NCBI GenBank assembly: GCA_965223485.1
Contig: OZ244993.1
Coordinates: forward strand, 1,054,001 to 1,118,000
Length of the DNA: 64,000 nt
Direction: 5' to 3'
From: VXPQ01 sp965223485
GTDB taxonomy: Bacteria > Bacteroidota > Rhodothermia > Rhodothermales > VXPQ01
In this document: in pieces, positions 34,332-44,846 of the stretch
Layout: every line of letters starts with the position of its first letter
Numbering within the stretch: position 1 is the stretch's first letter
Position numbers and translations under genes: made by a program
The notes under the pieces: generated by a model
Seen by the model: the letters and a program-made list of their open reading frames with translations, nothing else
The model's database searches: none
Told to the model about the DNA's origin: nothing

Positions 34332-37301
34332 CTACTTCAGCAAGACCATCTTTCGTACCAGATGCGTGTTGTCGGCATGCAGCACATAGAAGTAGACGCC
34401 ACTGGCGAAGCGATCGGCCTGGAAGTCGATCGTGTAGGTCCCGGCAGCCAGCGCCTCGTTGGTCAGCACCTGGACACGCTGACCCAACACGTTGTATACT
34501 TCGACCCTTACATTGGTCATGTGCGGAATGGTGTACGTAATCGATGTGTTGGGATTGAACGGGTTCGGATAATTCTGTTCGAGGGAAAATTCTTTGGGCA
34601 GTTCGTTTTCGGTAACTCCAGTCACAAGCGTGGAGGCGTCGATCCACATCGGCATAGTAGCCGCGTCAAAATTCTCGTCCCCGTCGAATCCGCCGAGATG
34701 TCCCGTGAATCCGTTCCCGGTGGCATCCTCCGTGGTTTCACCCTGTCCCTCGTCGAAGTGCCAGAGCGCCAGGGTCATTGCATCAACGTCGTACGGTTCC
34801 GTCTGCAAGTCGAAGGCGTCGACGCCGGCATACCGATCCACCAGTGAGACGCGTACCTCATCGATCATGCCGCGGAAACCTTCGTACCTGTCGTTCCAGA
34901 GGTCCGCGGCGCCGTTGCCTATTGCCACCTGCATCGAGCCTCCCAACAATGGAATATCCGACTCGATTTCGGCAACTTTTGCGCCGTCAATATACATTCG
35001 CATCTTGTCCGCAACGTTCCACGTTATCGCCACATGATACCAGCGCGGGAAAAATTTCGCGCGGGTGTCGTCGCCCTGTTCGAGATTGGTGGTATTGGCG
35101 CCGTCCTGCATGAAGAACAGGAGACGCCCCTCGCTACGCCGCCAGCCCAGACCCAGGTCACCGGGATTGTTGCCCCCGAGATTCTTGCCAAACAGGTACG
35201 TCCAGTCGGGGTCATGGGTGTCATTCGTCAGGAGCGAGTCGGGTCTGAACCAGAGTTCAACGGTGCCTTCGTCCATCCGGATCGGGAAGAGTTGGGGAGC
35301 TTCTCTGATTTCAACGCGGTCACGCTCCCACCAGTTGAACGCCATCACGTAGCCCGTCCCCCAGGGATGGGGAACATCCTTGAATTCGTCAAGCCCGCCG
35401 ACGCCATCAATGGTCGTTGCCGGCGACCAGGGACTGGAGCCCGTGGCCAAATGCTGAACAAAAGGATCCGCCGCCAGGAAATTGCCGTCGGGCTCGCGCG
35501 TGATGGAATTATCCATGTTCGCCTCAGCAGCCGTATTCAGGGTAAACTCCCAGTCTACGTTACTTCCGCCGCTCATGACCGTCGGTGCGGCTCCACCGCT
35601 TGCACTGCCGAAAGCGACGTAGGCATCGTACGAGCCGTCGGCACTTACCAGTACGGCGTGGTCTCCCGCTTCATCCAGGCCATCGCCAAGACTGCCGCTG
35701 GCTGCAAAGACCCGCGACTGCAGCGGATCTGCATTGTACCCCTGCACAGCGGACACATCACCACCCCCAAAGACGGCGACCAACTTTAACGGAGCGAGAA
35801 CGAAGCCATCCGGGAACGTGAACGAAAGGCCCCCGGGATCTCCGACGCTCCAGCCGGAGAGGTTAACGGACATCTCTTCACTGGTGTTGATGAGCTCGAT
35901 GAATTCGTCCTGCATGGCGTCGACCGTGCCGTCGCCGTTGGCGTCGCCTGCCGCATCGGCAAGGATTTCGTTGATGACGACGGTAACGGGCGGTTGCGGC
36001 GGCGGTACTTGCATGCGGCCGTCTATAGTAAGGGCCGGCGAAAATGCATTGGTGCTCACTTCCAGATGCTGCACGAATGGATCCGGCACATTAACGTTAC
36101 CGTCCGGAAAGCGTGTCACCGAATTGTCCGCGTTAGCGGGCGCAGCAATATCCTGCTCAATCTCGAATTCCGTACCTGCCGGGTACGTTTCCACGGCGGG
36201 CCCCCCCGTGTTGGCTTTGCTTCCGTAGGCGAACCATGTATCATACGCCCCGTCATCAGACAGGAGTATGATAATATCACCGCCGTTGGCGAAGCCGTTC
36301 CCCACGGTGCTGTCAGCCTGAAATACACGCGTCATCATCGGATCCGCATCGTAGCCCGGGACATTGCTTACATCTCCTCCACCAAAGACAGCGATGATGC
36401 CGCGCGGCTCCACCATATATCCATCCGGAAAAACAAAGGCAATACCCTCGTCGTCTCCCAGCATCCATCCTCCAATATCAACTGCAGTATCGCCTACGTT
36501 CGCCAATTCGATGAATTCGTCCTGCGACGAGCTGCGTGTTCCGTCCATATTGGCGTCTCCGGCATCCCCTGTTGGCGGATCGGCCAACACTTCGTTGATA
36601 ATGATCGTAAGCGGCGGCCGGACCTTGGGCACCTGGTTCCCGCCGGTGATGGTCAGCCCGGGCGAAAAAAGGTCGGAGCTTACCGAACTATGCTGTACGA
36701 ATGGATCGGGGTTCGAGATATCGCCATCGGGATTTCTTGTAACAGAGACATCCTCATTGGCCGCCACATGCACATGCACTTCGAACTCGAACGTGATATT
36801 TGCGACCACATCCGAGGTTGGCGGGCCCTGATCAGTCTTCGAATTGTAGGCAATGTACATATCTTCATTGCCGTCGGGCGACTGGATGACGATGTAGTCA
36901 CCGCCGTTGGCGAAGCCGTTGCCCACGGTACTGTCGGCCTGGAATGCACGCGTCACAAGGGGATCCGCATCGTAACCCGGAACATTTGAAATATCGCCGC
37001 CGCCGAAAATGACGAGCAGCGCCCTGGGAGGCAGCATGTAGCCGTCCGGGAACGTAAAGTTTATTCCCTCGTCATCACCGACCATCCAGCCGGTCAAATC
37101 GAGCGTATGCGCACTGATATTGGCAAGCTCGACGAACTCGTCCTCCGAACTAGAACGTGTGCCGTCTCCATTGGCGTCACCGGGAGCGTCACCCGCCGGG
37201 TCGGCGAGGAACTCATTCACTATAAGGCGCGGTACTTGCTGTGCGAAGGCGTCGCCGGCGAATAGCAACATACAGGCGAGCAAGGATAGGAATGGTTTCA
37301 T
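34332..37301 (-). CDS. Secreted protein with three lamin-tail domains, LamG-like domain and T9SS sorting domain
   Basis: The 989-residue protein starts MKPFLSLLACMLLFAGDAFA (signal peptide). Three tandem lamin-tail-like domains follow, each with an INE.LADP opening, a DEF(V/I)EL segment, a GW..GD stretch and a VFGGGD.S..GY block. A LamG/concanavalin-like region comes next (WTYLFGKNLGG, WYHVAITWNVADKMRMYIDG), then the type A sorting domain FSLEQNYPNPFNPNTSITYT to the end. I chose the ATG at 37301 for the signal peptide; the longer frame has no such feature. It is probably a surface adhesin or nuclease-associated cargo, but no catalytic motif was seen. Confidence 0.87.
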   Translation of the reverse strand: MKPFLSLLACMLLFAGDAFAQQVPRLIVNEFLADPAGDAPGDANGDGTRSSSEDEFVELANISAHTLDLTGWMVGDDEGINFTFPDGYMLPPRALLVIFGGGDISNVPGYDADPLVTRAFQADSTVGNGFANGGDYIVIQSPDGNEDMYIAYNSKTDQGPPTSDVVANITFEFEVHVHVAANEDVSVTRNPDGDISNPDPFVQHSSVSSDLFSPGLTITGGNQVPKVRPPLTIIINEVLADPPTGDAGDANMDGTRSSSQDEFIELANVGDTAVDIGGWMLGDDEGIAFVFPDGYMVEPRGIIAVFGGGDVSNVPGYDADPMMTRVFQADSTVGNGFANGGDIIILLSDDGAYDTWFAYGSKANTGGPAVETYPAGTEFEIEQDIAAPANADNSVTRFPDGNVNVPDPFVQHLEVSTNAFSPALTIDGRMQVPPPQPPVTVVINEILADAAGDANGDGTVDAMQDEFIELINTSEEMSVNLSGWSVGDPGGLSFTFPDGFVLAPLKLVAVFGGGDVSAVQGYNADPLQSRVFAASGSLGDGLDEAGDHAVLVSADGSYDAYVAFGSASGGAAPTVMSGGSNVDWEFTLNTAAEANMDNSITREPDGNFLAADPFVQHLATGSSPWSPATTIDGVGGLDEFKDVPHPWGTGYVMAFNWWERDRVEIREAPQLFPIRMDEGTVELWFRPDSLLTNDTHDPDWTYLFGKNLGGNNPGDLGLGWRRSEGRLLFFMQDGANTTNLEQGDDTRAKFFPRWYHVAITWNVADKMRMYIDGAKVAEIESDIPLLGGSMQVAIGNGAADLWNDRYEGFRGMIDEVRVSLVDRYAGVDAFDLQTEPYDVDAMTLALWHFDEGQGETTEDATGNGFTGHLGGFDGDENFDAATMPMWIDASTLVTGVTENELPKEFSLEQNYPNPFNPNTSITYTIPHMTNVRVEVYNVLGQRVQVLTNEALAAGTYTIDFQADRFASGVYFYVLHADNTHLVRKMVLLK

Positions 37302-37647
37302 GGGACAGCTCTTTTGGTGAGGGGGATCTATATAGGATATAGATCGCAAATGGGAGTGACAATAGCAAATGGCTTTAGCGGCTCGGTAGCCGCCCGGCAC
37401 TGCCATCGGCAGGATCGCCTTCCCCTCTCTCCGGGCATCGAAAAGCCGAACGTTTCACACTGACGGTCGCCGGCTGCCGTACGACTATCCAGCTGCCTGC
37501 CAGTCAACGTGTGTTCAAGGCGCGCCCGCAACTGCGCCGCACTCGGCGTCCGTAGAGCCTGATTCTGCTGGAACAGGCCGCGGAGTAACACGGACCGATC
37601 CCTGATTGTCAGGGCCCGGGAGTAGGTAACGGGCAGCGCCAGGCATG
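37302..37647. other. 346-bp intergenic stretch with a palindrome near the lamin-tail gene start
   Basis: No protein-like frame is seen here. A perfect 9-bp inverted repeat with a 3-base spacer (GATCTATAT-agg-ATATAGATC, 37325-37345) lies 24 bases upstream of the leftward gene starting at 37301, where an operator or leader hairpin could act. GCAAATGG occurs twice nearby (37346-37354 region and 37364-37371). The rest is GC-rich without visible structure. Confidence 0.5.
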
Positions 37648-38697
37648 TCAATGGATGAGGGTAACGGTGAAGCGGTGGGTCGCGTTCAGAATACCCCACG
37701 TCGCATACGCATAGTCGATTGTCACGCCGAGCTGGCCCAACACACGATGCTGAAGCCCCATGCCGAACGTATATCCGCCGGTGCGATCCGTCTCAAAATA
37801 AGAGGCCAGCCCTGCCCGAAAGGAAATCGTATCAATGAACGTATATTCGAACCCCATGTTGACGGCCTCGCTGTTGTCCGAGGGATGCAGAAGGTCGGCT
37901 GCGAGAGTCATGCGGTGCATGGAAGCCTCCAACTGGTATGCGATTCCAAACCTGAACAGGAGTGGCAGCGAGAACGCATCGGTCTGCAGATTAACATTGA
38001 GCTTATCATTGCTGAAGTTGGTCGGGTCGTCGTCGAAAGGCCGGCGCAGGTCCCGCCCCTCCAGTTTCAAGTCGCCACCGAAGTTGGCAAGACCCGCAGC
38101 CAGGCTTAGGCCCGGAAGGTTGGTGTAATACATCATCCCCAGGTCAAATGCATATCCACCGGCCTTCTCGTGCCAAAGCGTTTCCTGAATAATTTTGCCT
38201 GAGACTCCCGCCATAAATCGGGGCGTGAGCCGCGCGGCATAGGTTAGCGTAAGGGCCAGATCGGACACGCTATAGAACTCGCCCGTGCCTTCCGGCTGCA
38301 AGATGGTGCGTACAGGCGCCCGATCCACGATGTCCAGGTTCATCACACTTAGCCCCAGGGCGCCGATCCGGGGAAGGACCAAGACCGCCGCGACATGGTT
38401 AAGTCGGGTGTTGGCCAGCCATTCGGTATGGTCGAAGGTGACTAAGACCGTGCCATCCAGTGCGGCGGCGGCGGAGGGATTCCAGAACATGGACGATGCA
38501 TCGTGAGCGAGGGCGGCCCCGGCATTGCCCATGGCCTGGGCGCGGCCTCCAACGCCGATTTCGAGAAACGCGGCGGCACTCGTACCGGCGTTGGTAACGT
38601 CTTCGACAAAGTTCACCGGCCGATCCGTCTCCTGCCCCCACACGACGACGGGAAGCAACAATGCCGTGACTGCGGAGAACACGACATGCCGTGCCAT
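37648..38697 (-). CDS. PorV/PorQ-like outer-membrane beta-barrel protein
   Basis: The protein of about 349 residues has a signal peptide (MARHVVFSAVTALLLPVVVW) and the family opening AAAFLEIGVGGRAQAMGNAG, then DASSMFWNPSAAA. Repeated amphipathic strands end with a barrel-like C-terminus. The family is related to PorV, which shuttles T9SS cargo, but many Bacteroidota carry several paralogues of unclear role. An earlier start at 38763 exists just after the upstream stop; I prefer 38697 because the signal peptide follows it directly. It clusters with T9SS cargo genes. Confidence 0.82.
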   Translation of the reverse strand: MARHVVFSAVTALLLPVVVWGQETDRPVNFVEDVTNAGTSAAAFLEIGVGGRAQAMGNAGAALAHDASSMFWNPSAAAALDGTVLVTFDHTEWLANTRLNHVAAVLVLPRIGALGLSVMNLDIVDRAPVRTILQPEGTGEFYSVSDLALTLTYAARLTPRFMAGVSGKIIQETLWHEKAGGYAFDLGMMYYTNLPGLSLAAGLANFGGDLKLEGRDLRRPFDDDPTNFSNDKLNVNLQTDAFSLPLLFRFGIAYQLEASMHRMTLAADLLHPSDNSEAVNMGFEYTFIDTISFRAGLASYFETDRTGGYTFGMGLQHRVLGQLGVTIDYAYATWGILNATHRFTVTLIH

Positions 38698-38769
38698 GTG
38701 TGCAGCACCCCGCACCCGTCGTGCAGCATCTGTTACGTTAGAAGGGGACGGTACGTGACACATGGCCCG

Positions 38770-41700
38770 TTACTTGATGAGAGTGAATTTCCCGATCTTG
38801 TTGCCGACGCCAGGTGCTTCAACATGAAAGATGTAGACGCCGAAGGCGACCGTGAGGCCGTCCTTTGATACAAGGTCCCAACTCTCCGTACCATCTTCAG
38901 GGGGCGCATCGTGACTGATTGTCTGGACGAGTTTGCCCGCCATGTTGAAGATGCGGATTGTACACTTCGGCGGCAGGTTGACGAAATCGATGCGTCGCTC
39001 GCCGCGGCCGGTCTGGTTGAACAGGGGCCGCTCCCAGGAAGCACTTACCACATACGGATCCGGCACGACATAGATATTCTCGAGATTGCTCCGTGCCAGC
39101 GTTTCATCAAAGGCGGAGGCCTGCGTCGTGAAGGTAATCCGATCGAGTGATGAGAAGGGCTTGGAGACCTGCAGTGTATACACATCGCCCGGTTCCGGCA
39201 TTATAGCGTCCTCCCCCTGTGGCGCCAGAAAACTAAGGCGCCATCCCAGGTTGAAGCGCAAGCCATCAACATCGAATACAATGATTACGACGTCTCCGGC
39301 GCCCAGCAGGCCATCCGCATCCCCTGTTTCTTCGAATAAGAATTCGAAGGAGCGATCCGTGGTCGTACTCCTGACTTCAAAGTTGACCGGGACGCCCTGC
39401 TGGAAGCCAAATTGCACGAAACTGGTGTCCACACCTGGTTCGGCTATACGTATTTCGATGTCCTCGGGCAGTGCGACGCTGCGCCCGGACGAGACCAGAT
39501 CAATGTCGGCCTGTATATTGCTGTTTCCTTGCGTCCAGCCGTACACGGTGGGTGCTGCGGCCTCCGGCGTAAATATCTTGAAGCGCATCCCTTCCCGTAT
39601 ACGGGTTACCAGATCGAGGCTGTCAAAGAGGGCTGTCTCGTATACGATGCGTCCCGACAGCAATTCCTCGATACGCACCCCCTTCGTGAGCAAGGAACGG
39701 GTTGTGTCGGTGAAGGTGATTGCGTACTGCGCACCGTTCCGGATACTGTCGGGCACGACTACTTCGATGTCCATGCGGCCCGTGCCTGGCCCTTCGTGTT
39801 CGACATTACCCTGAATATCCCCTGCGATGAAACCCGCGCTCGGTGCATTGGGAACGACGACCGCCGTATTCCTGTCAAGAAACGTAACGTTGCCAACCAG
39901 GTCGGTCTGTATGATTTTTGCGCTCTCACTCGGAGCGATAGGAGTGAGTTTGTCTTTGTCGCTGAGGCCGCGGGCAAAAAAATCGACATCGTAACCGCCA
40001 TCATACGAAACGACGGCGTAATAATAGGTCCGACCGTTGTCAAGGCCTTCATCGACAAAGAAGTACCGCAGGCCTGTGTCCTTGCCTACATTGTAAACTG
40101 CGCCGGACTCGCCGATCTGAATGGGGTGGGGACCCCTGAGGCCGTTTTTCAGATCAAACTGCATTATCGGCTTCCAGAGGGTCGGGTTGCCGAACGCGTC
40201 GCTGATCGTCTTGATCGAATTGAAAGAGGGGTCGGTAGACCGGTAGATCAGGTACCCTTCAAAGTCGCGCCCGTAGATCGGGTCACGAGAGAATTCCGCC
40301 CGATTATCCCACATCAACGTTACCTTGCGATCCCCCGGCACCGCTGTCAGCGTAGGTTTGTTGGGTGGTTTCGCAAAAGAATAATCCGCGTCGTAGATGC
40401 GCTGCATCGTGCGCTTGTTGCGCAGGATATCATCGAAATCGCGGCCGAACAGGTTGGCGATGGCAAACTTCCGGGTTTCTTCCCGGGGTAGTTCGAAGTA
40501 ACCCGAGCCGTAGATAAAGGCCAGGTTGCTCGGCATCGAACCGCCAAATCGTCCTGGCTCCATTTCTCGCCACGTCCGGGCATCGTCGCTGACATTCCCG
40601 GCAGGTCGTAACACGAAGCTGGTAAGGCCGATTTGGTCCGATTCGTCGTTGTCCGTCTTTCCGAAGTTGGGCTCGCCTGGATCGGGCATCCCGTTGCCTT
40701 CGGCGCCGTCGCTATCGGGGCCCGGATAGCCTTCTGCTTCGGGACCGAGTCCATCCGAACCTGTGTCGTCCAGGATCGGCTCATCGGGGTCCTGCACGCC
40801 ATTCCTGTTGGCATCCAGAAAGGCAACCCAATCCATGTCTTCGTCCCCCGTCCACCAGACTGCTTGCTCGTAGGCCGGGCGCAGTGCTACGGCGCCGAAG
40901 AAATTCTCGAAGGCGACCCGGTCATACCGGGAATCGACATACGCATCGATCTGGTCCTGGCCAAGCAGCAGGGTTCCCCGCGGATTATCCTGCCGTTCGT
41001 CGATGACGCCGTCCTGGTCGCTGTCGATCTCGTCAAGAGGATCTCCAGGGCTTTCCAGGAAGGCAAAGCCGAAGTAGCCCACGCCGGGGCGCCCACGATT
41101 GTCAATTCCGTCCCGGTCCCACATATAGACGATATCATCAACCTGTTGGAAATCGGCAAAATCGTCGACGGAATCGCCTTGCCCGCCTACGGCGGGGTCC
41201 ACATACATGCCGAAGACGACACGCAGGAGCGGCTTGTGGCTGACGTTCTTGATATCGTAGCGGACGATAAGGATGTCTTCAGCCTGCACGGAGACCCATT
41301 GATAACCGCGAACCCTGACTTCAAGGCCAAGGCCTCGCAGACCTGCAGGAAAGGCAGCGGAGTCCTGGGCGCTGCCAATGAAGGGATAGTAAGGGAACTC
41401 ATCATTATTGCGGTCATCCATCACATAGTAGCTCTCCTGATCACCACGGACGAATGACCCGAATTCCCCATTCCACCGCCCGTCGCGGGAGCCCGGCAGG
41501 CCCGGATGGTCATGGGGCCAGCTCGCAGGCCAGGTCTCTCTCAGGTGGCTCATGGCAGGGTAGTTAAGCCTGTTGGCCTCTCCGGGATGAAAATAGTCGG
41601 CAAGCGGTTCCCAGCCATAGGTATGCGATCCGTCGGGGCTGATGTCGAACGATCCAGGATTGGTGTAATTCTCCGAGACGATTTTGATAAGGTTGTTGTT

Positions 41701-41985
41701 AGCATCCAGCACCTCAGCCCCGGCCATCATGATGAACTCGAACCCGTACCATGTTCCGGAGCCTTTGGGCCATTCCATCTTAGGTGGCTCGTACCGCGAC
41801 CCAAGATTGCCGAAGTTCGAGTATCGGGTAAAGACCAGGTTGCCGTCATGGATGCCTGTCCGCCGCTGGTCCCTTCCCGCCTCGGGCCGCGTTTGGGCAT
41901 GCCCGGGTCCAATACCGACAAAGGCAAACAGTAGCCCGATCGGCAGAACCCGCCCGAACATGGCCGCCAGGCGCCGACTCGGCAT
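38770..41985 (-). CDS. Very large secreted surface protein with FlgD/T9SS-like C-terminus
   Basis: The protein of roughly 1070 residues has a signal peptide (MFGRVLPIGLLFAFVGIGPGHA) and a long beta-rich body containing calcium-loop-like acidic stretches (DSDQDGVIDERQDN, DANRNGVQDPDEP). A fibronectin-like region follows (PTLTAVPGDRKVTLMWDN, EGYLIYRSTDPSF), and the C-terminus resembles FlgD-Ig/T9SS sorting domains (IRIFNMAGKLVQTI, AFGVYIFHVEAPG). It lies directly after the TonB receptor, whose stop is followed at once by an in-frame ATG at 42078. That start would place about 40 residues before the signal peptide, so I chose 41985. The function is unknown. Confidence 0.75.
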   Translation of the reverse strand: MPSRRLAAMFGRVLPIGLLFAFVGIGPGHAQTRPEAGRDQRRTGIHDGNLVFTRYSNFGNLGSRYEPPKMEWPKGSGTWYGFEFIMMAGAEVLDANNNLIKIVSENYTNPGSFDISPDGSHTYGWEPLADYFHPGEANRLNYPAMSHLRETWPASWPHDHPGLPGSRDGRWNGEFGSFVRGDQESYYVMDDRNNDEFPYYPFIGSAQDSAAFPAGLRGLGLEVRVRGYQWVSVQAEDILIVRYDIKNVSHKPLLRVVFGMYVDPAVGGQGDSVDDFADFQQVDDIVYMWDRDGIDNRGRPGVGYFGFAFLESPGDPLDEIDSDQDGVIDERQDNPRGTLLLGQDQIDAYVDSRYDRVAFENFFGAVALRPAYEQAVWWTGDEDMDWVAFLDANRNGVQDPDEPILDDTGSDGLGPEAEGYPGPDSDGAEGNGMPDPGEPNFGKTDNDESDQIGLTSFVLRPAGNVSDDARTWREMEPGRFGGSMPSNLAFIYGSGYFELPREETRKFAIANLFGRDFDDILRNKRTMQRIYDADYSFAKPPNKPTLTAVPGDRKVTLMWDNRAEFSRDPIYGRDFEGYLIYRSTDPSFNSIKTISDAFGNPTLWKPIMQFDLKNGLRGPHPIQIGESGAVYNVGKDTGLRYFFVDEGLDNGRTYYYAVVSYDGGYDVDFFARGLSDKDKLTPIAPSESAKIIQTDLVGNVTFLDRNTAVVVPNAPSAGFIAGDIQGNVEHEGPGTGRMDIEVVVPDSIRNGAQYAITFTDTTRSLLTKGVRIEELLSGRIVYETALFDSLDLVTRIREGMRFKIFTPEAAAPTVYGWTQGNSNIQADIDLVSSGRSVALPEDIEIRIAEPGVDTSFVQFGFQQGVPVNFEVRSTTTDRSFEFLFEETGDADGLLGAGDVVIIVFDVDGLRFNLGWRLSFLAPQGEDAIMPEPGDVYTLQVSKPFSSLDRITFTTQASAFDETLARSNLENIYVVPDPYVVSASWERPLFNQTGRGERRIDFVNLPPKCTIRIFNMAGKLVQTISHDAPPEDGTESWDLVSKDGLTVAFGVYIFHVEAPGVGNKIGKFTLIK

Positions 41986-42080
41986 CGTGACCACAACGCT
42001 AACGAACGGCACGGACCGCGGCCGGAGCTCGGTGAGAGCTGCGACGATATACCTGATCCGATATGGGACCGCACGCATGG

Positions 42081-44846
42081 TCAAAAGTTGAGTTCAATAC
42101 CCACGATAACACGACGTGGCTCGGCGTAGAAATCCGGCCGGAGATCAATCTCGTGAAGGGAAAAGTTGGGGTTTTGTAGCAATATCTCGGTTTCTCCAAT
42201 GGTGCGGTAGGGATGTGCCGGGTTGCCGGTGCTTGTATACACCCGGTCGGCATTCAGCCTGTCAAGGATGTTGTAGGCCTTCGCGAACAGCCTCACTTGC
42301 ATCCCGCTCCACTGGAGGCGCTTATTGAAATTCAGGTCAAGGGTTACCTGCGAGAGCTTTCGCTCACTGTTCTCGAATTGCTCGGAAAGCGCACTGCCTG
42401 GATCCGTTGGCGTGTAGGGCTGGCCCGTATGATAGCGGCCAATCAGGCTGAGAGTCCAGTTATTGGGATTGCCCATGATCAGCGTGCCGTTGATAGTGTG
42501 GCGCTGATCCCAGTCGAGTGGGAGAACTTGCTTCTCGCTTTCCCGCGGCGGGTTTGTCTGGTGATCGAAGAATACCGCGTTTGGGTCGGAGGCGTTGCCG
42601 CGGGCTATCTGATAGGTGTAATCTACCGTAGCCCCAAGATTATCCTGATACTGCCTGATGAGCGACAGTACTACACCGCGCGTGTTGCCATAGTCCCTGT
42701 TGATGTAGCGCGCATAGATTTTTTTGTCTCGTGTAGTGATGATCTCCTGACCTAGCAGATTCTTGATGTCCTTGTAGTAGACGGTAAGTTCGAACTTCCA
42801 TTCAGGCGCAATGGCCTGCTGAAGCCCTACCTCATAGGCCACTGTTTTTTCTGGCTTGAGGTTGGCGTTCCCCATCAGCGTTTCCAGGTCACCCAGCTTC
42901 ACCTCGAACTCCGAGTTGGCGAACATGAATGAGAATCGCGGGATCTGGAAGAAATGGCCGTACGATACGTGCAACACTCCCGCCCTGGAGATTGGAAATG
43001 CAAGTCCGATGCGGGGGCTGAGCTGATAACTTTTCCCCGATGCTTCGAAATCCGTGGCCAGGCGGATGCCGTCTTCCGGATTTGTGGTTGCCTCCGGGTC
43101 GACCGGGATGCGGCCATTCGGATTCCAATGGTCGAACCGGAGGCCCGCATTCAGAATGATTTCGTCGATTTCAATCTTGTCCTGCAAATATGCCGCAAAT
43201 TCGCGCGGCGCCTGGGTGTAAGCATCATTGCCCGCGGTGTTGGGGGACGGGATGCGGAGGTTTGGCTCCTCATAAATCGGGCCATCCGAAATAGTCACCA
43301 AGTCTCGGGTCTTTACATTGTGAAGCCGGTATTCGATCCCAAACTCGATCAGGTTGAACCGGTCGACCTGGCTTGTAAAGTCTGCCTTGGCAAGATAGAG
43401 ATCTTGCGTAGTCTCGGCGTGCCCGTTGCTGGTTCCCCCAAAGAGGAAACCGTTGGCCCCGTAAGCAAGGCCCTGATAGCGCATGTCCAATGGATTCTCA
43501 AAGAGGAAGCTTTTCCGTTTATCACGCTGGAATGACAGGGCCACCCGGTAAAACATGGACGCGGTCAGGGTATGGGTCAACGACAGGATGTGATTCTGTC
43601 CTCGTTCGGTGACGGTTGGTTGTCCTTCCGGTGCAAAGCGCCGGCTATCCTGGTAGTACTTGCGTTGCTGGTTACTGAGAAAGAGGGCATAGCCCAGCTT
43701 CAGTGCCTGAACCGGGCGAGTAGACAGAGAAGTGTAAAACGCGTACTTCTTTCGTGGATTCATGGGCGCATACGCGCCGTCACCCGTCTGCAGCGAATCC
43801 GGTACCTGAATGCCTACCAGCGTCTCCCGGTCATTTGATGTCAGCCGCGCTTGGTGGATGAAGTCCTGAATCGGGACGGTGTCCTCGATACGCATGCGGC
43901 GTTCGCCAGAGAGCCATCCATCAGACCGAAGCAGGCGCCCGTTGACGAAAAATGAGCCGGCAGGCAGAAACGGGAGCGGGCCGCCTAGAGTGACTTCACC
44001 ATTGAACTCGGCCAGCCCAAGTGTCGCCGCCTTTGGAAATACGTTGTTCTTTGAAGTAAGGTAGCCCCCTGCATAAAACGAGCCGCTTCCCTCGAAAGTC
44101 GATCGGCCTTCTTTCGAGACGACGTTGATGACTCCGGATTGAGCCTGACCGTATTCGGCGTTGAAGGTGCCGCTGATGACTTGCAATTCCTGGACCCAAC
44201 TGTTTTCGATCTCTATCTTGCTGCCGCCACTAAACTGGTCGGTCACCGAGATGCCGTCAATCATGTAGGCTACCTCGCCATGGCGCCCTCCGCGAAGATG
44301 AAGGCGCCCCGCCGCGTCATAAGCAACACCGGGCTGAAGCTGAAGCAGGTCCTCAAATTCCTGGACTGGCAGGTTTTCAATAGACTGCGCGGTGACGTAG
44401 GAGGCGGAAGTCGTACGACCCACCTCTATGAGCGGACGTTGCGCAACGACGATAATTTCTTCCCCTTCAATGACCGATTCCTGTAACTCTACGTTGACAC
44501 GGGTAGTCCGGTCCGTGGAGACTTCAACATTTTCCATCCGAATTGTGGCGTAGCCGATCATGGATACGACCAGTGTGTATGTCCCCGGCTTGACGTTGAT
44601 TATCGTATAGTACCCGTCATTACCGGCGGAATCGCCAAGCGTCGTGTCTTCGATTTGAACGGTAGCTCCGGGCACAGGGGTGCCCGTATTCGCTGCCACG
44701 ATGCGGCCTGCAATTTTTCCGGTCGAGCCGAGCACAAGATCCTTTGACACAGGCATTGCCTGGGCTGGCAATGAAGCAAACACCAACAGAAGCCATGCTA
44801 CCGACCATGTCCCTGGCGATGTAAGGGGTCGAATCAGCTTAGCCAT
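42081..44846 (-). CDS. TonB-dependent outer-membrane receptor with carboxypeptidase-like domain
   Basis: The protein of about 921 residues has a signal peptide (MAKLIRPLTSPGTWSVAWLL), a CarboxypepD_reg-like domain (GKIAGRIVAANTGTPVPGAT), a plug domain (ENLPVQEFEDLLQLQPGVAY, LHLRGGRHGEVAYMIDGIS), and a 22-strand-type barrel ending in ...VGIELNF. It imports an unknown ligand with energy from TonB. I chose the ATG at 44846 for the signal peptide. There is no SusD partner next to it; instead a very large surface protein and a PorV-like protein follow in the same direction. A 17-bp palindrome lies 12 bases upstream of the start. Confidence 0.93.
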   Translation of the reverse strand: MAKLIRPLTSPGTWSVAWLLLVFASLPAQAMPVSKDLVLGSTGKIAGRIVAANTGTPVPGATVQIEDTTLGDSAGNDGYYTIINVKPGTYTLVVSMIGYATIRMENVEVSTDRTTRVNVELQESVIEGEEIIVVAQRPLIEVGRTTSASYVTAQSIENLPVQEFEDLLQLQPGVAYDAAGRLHLRGGRHGEVAYMIDGISVTDQFSGGSKIEIENSWVQELQVISGTFNAEYGQAQSGVINVVSKEGRSTFEGSGSFYAGGYLTSKNNVFPKAATLGLAEFNGEVTLGGPLPFLPAGSFFVNGRLLRSDGWLSGERRMRIEDTVPIQDFIHQARLTSNDRETLVGIQVPDSLQTGDGAYAPMNPRKKYAFYTSLSTRPVQALKLGYALFLSNQQRKYYQDSRRFAPEGQPTVTERGQNHILSLTHTLTASMFYRVALSFQRDKRKSFLFENPLDMRYQGLAYGANGFLFGGTSNGHAETTQDLYLAKADFTSQVDRFNLIEFGIEYRLHNVKTRDLVTISDGPIYEEPNLRIPSPNTAGNDAYTQAPREFAAYLQDKIEIDEIILNAGLRFDHWNPNGRIPVDPEATTNPEDGIRLATDFEASGKSYQLSPRIGLAFPISRAGVLHVSYGHFFQIPRFSFMFANSEFEVKLGDLETLMGNANLKPEKTVAYEVGLQQAIAPEWKFELTVYYKDIKNLLGQEIITTRDKKIYARYINRDYGNTRGVVLSLIRQYQDNLGATVDYTYQIARGNASDPNAVFFDHQTNPPRESEKQVLPLDWDQRHTINGTLIMGNPNNWTLSLIGRYHTGQPYTPTDPGSALSEQFENSERKLSQVTLDLNFNKRLQWSGMQVRLFAKAYNILDRLNADRVYTSTGNPAHPYRTIGETEILLQNPNFSLHEIDLRPDFYAEPRRVIVGIELNF

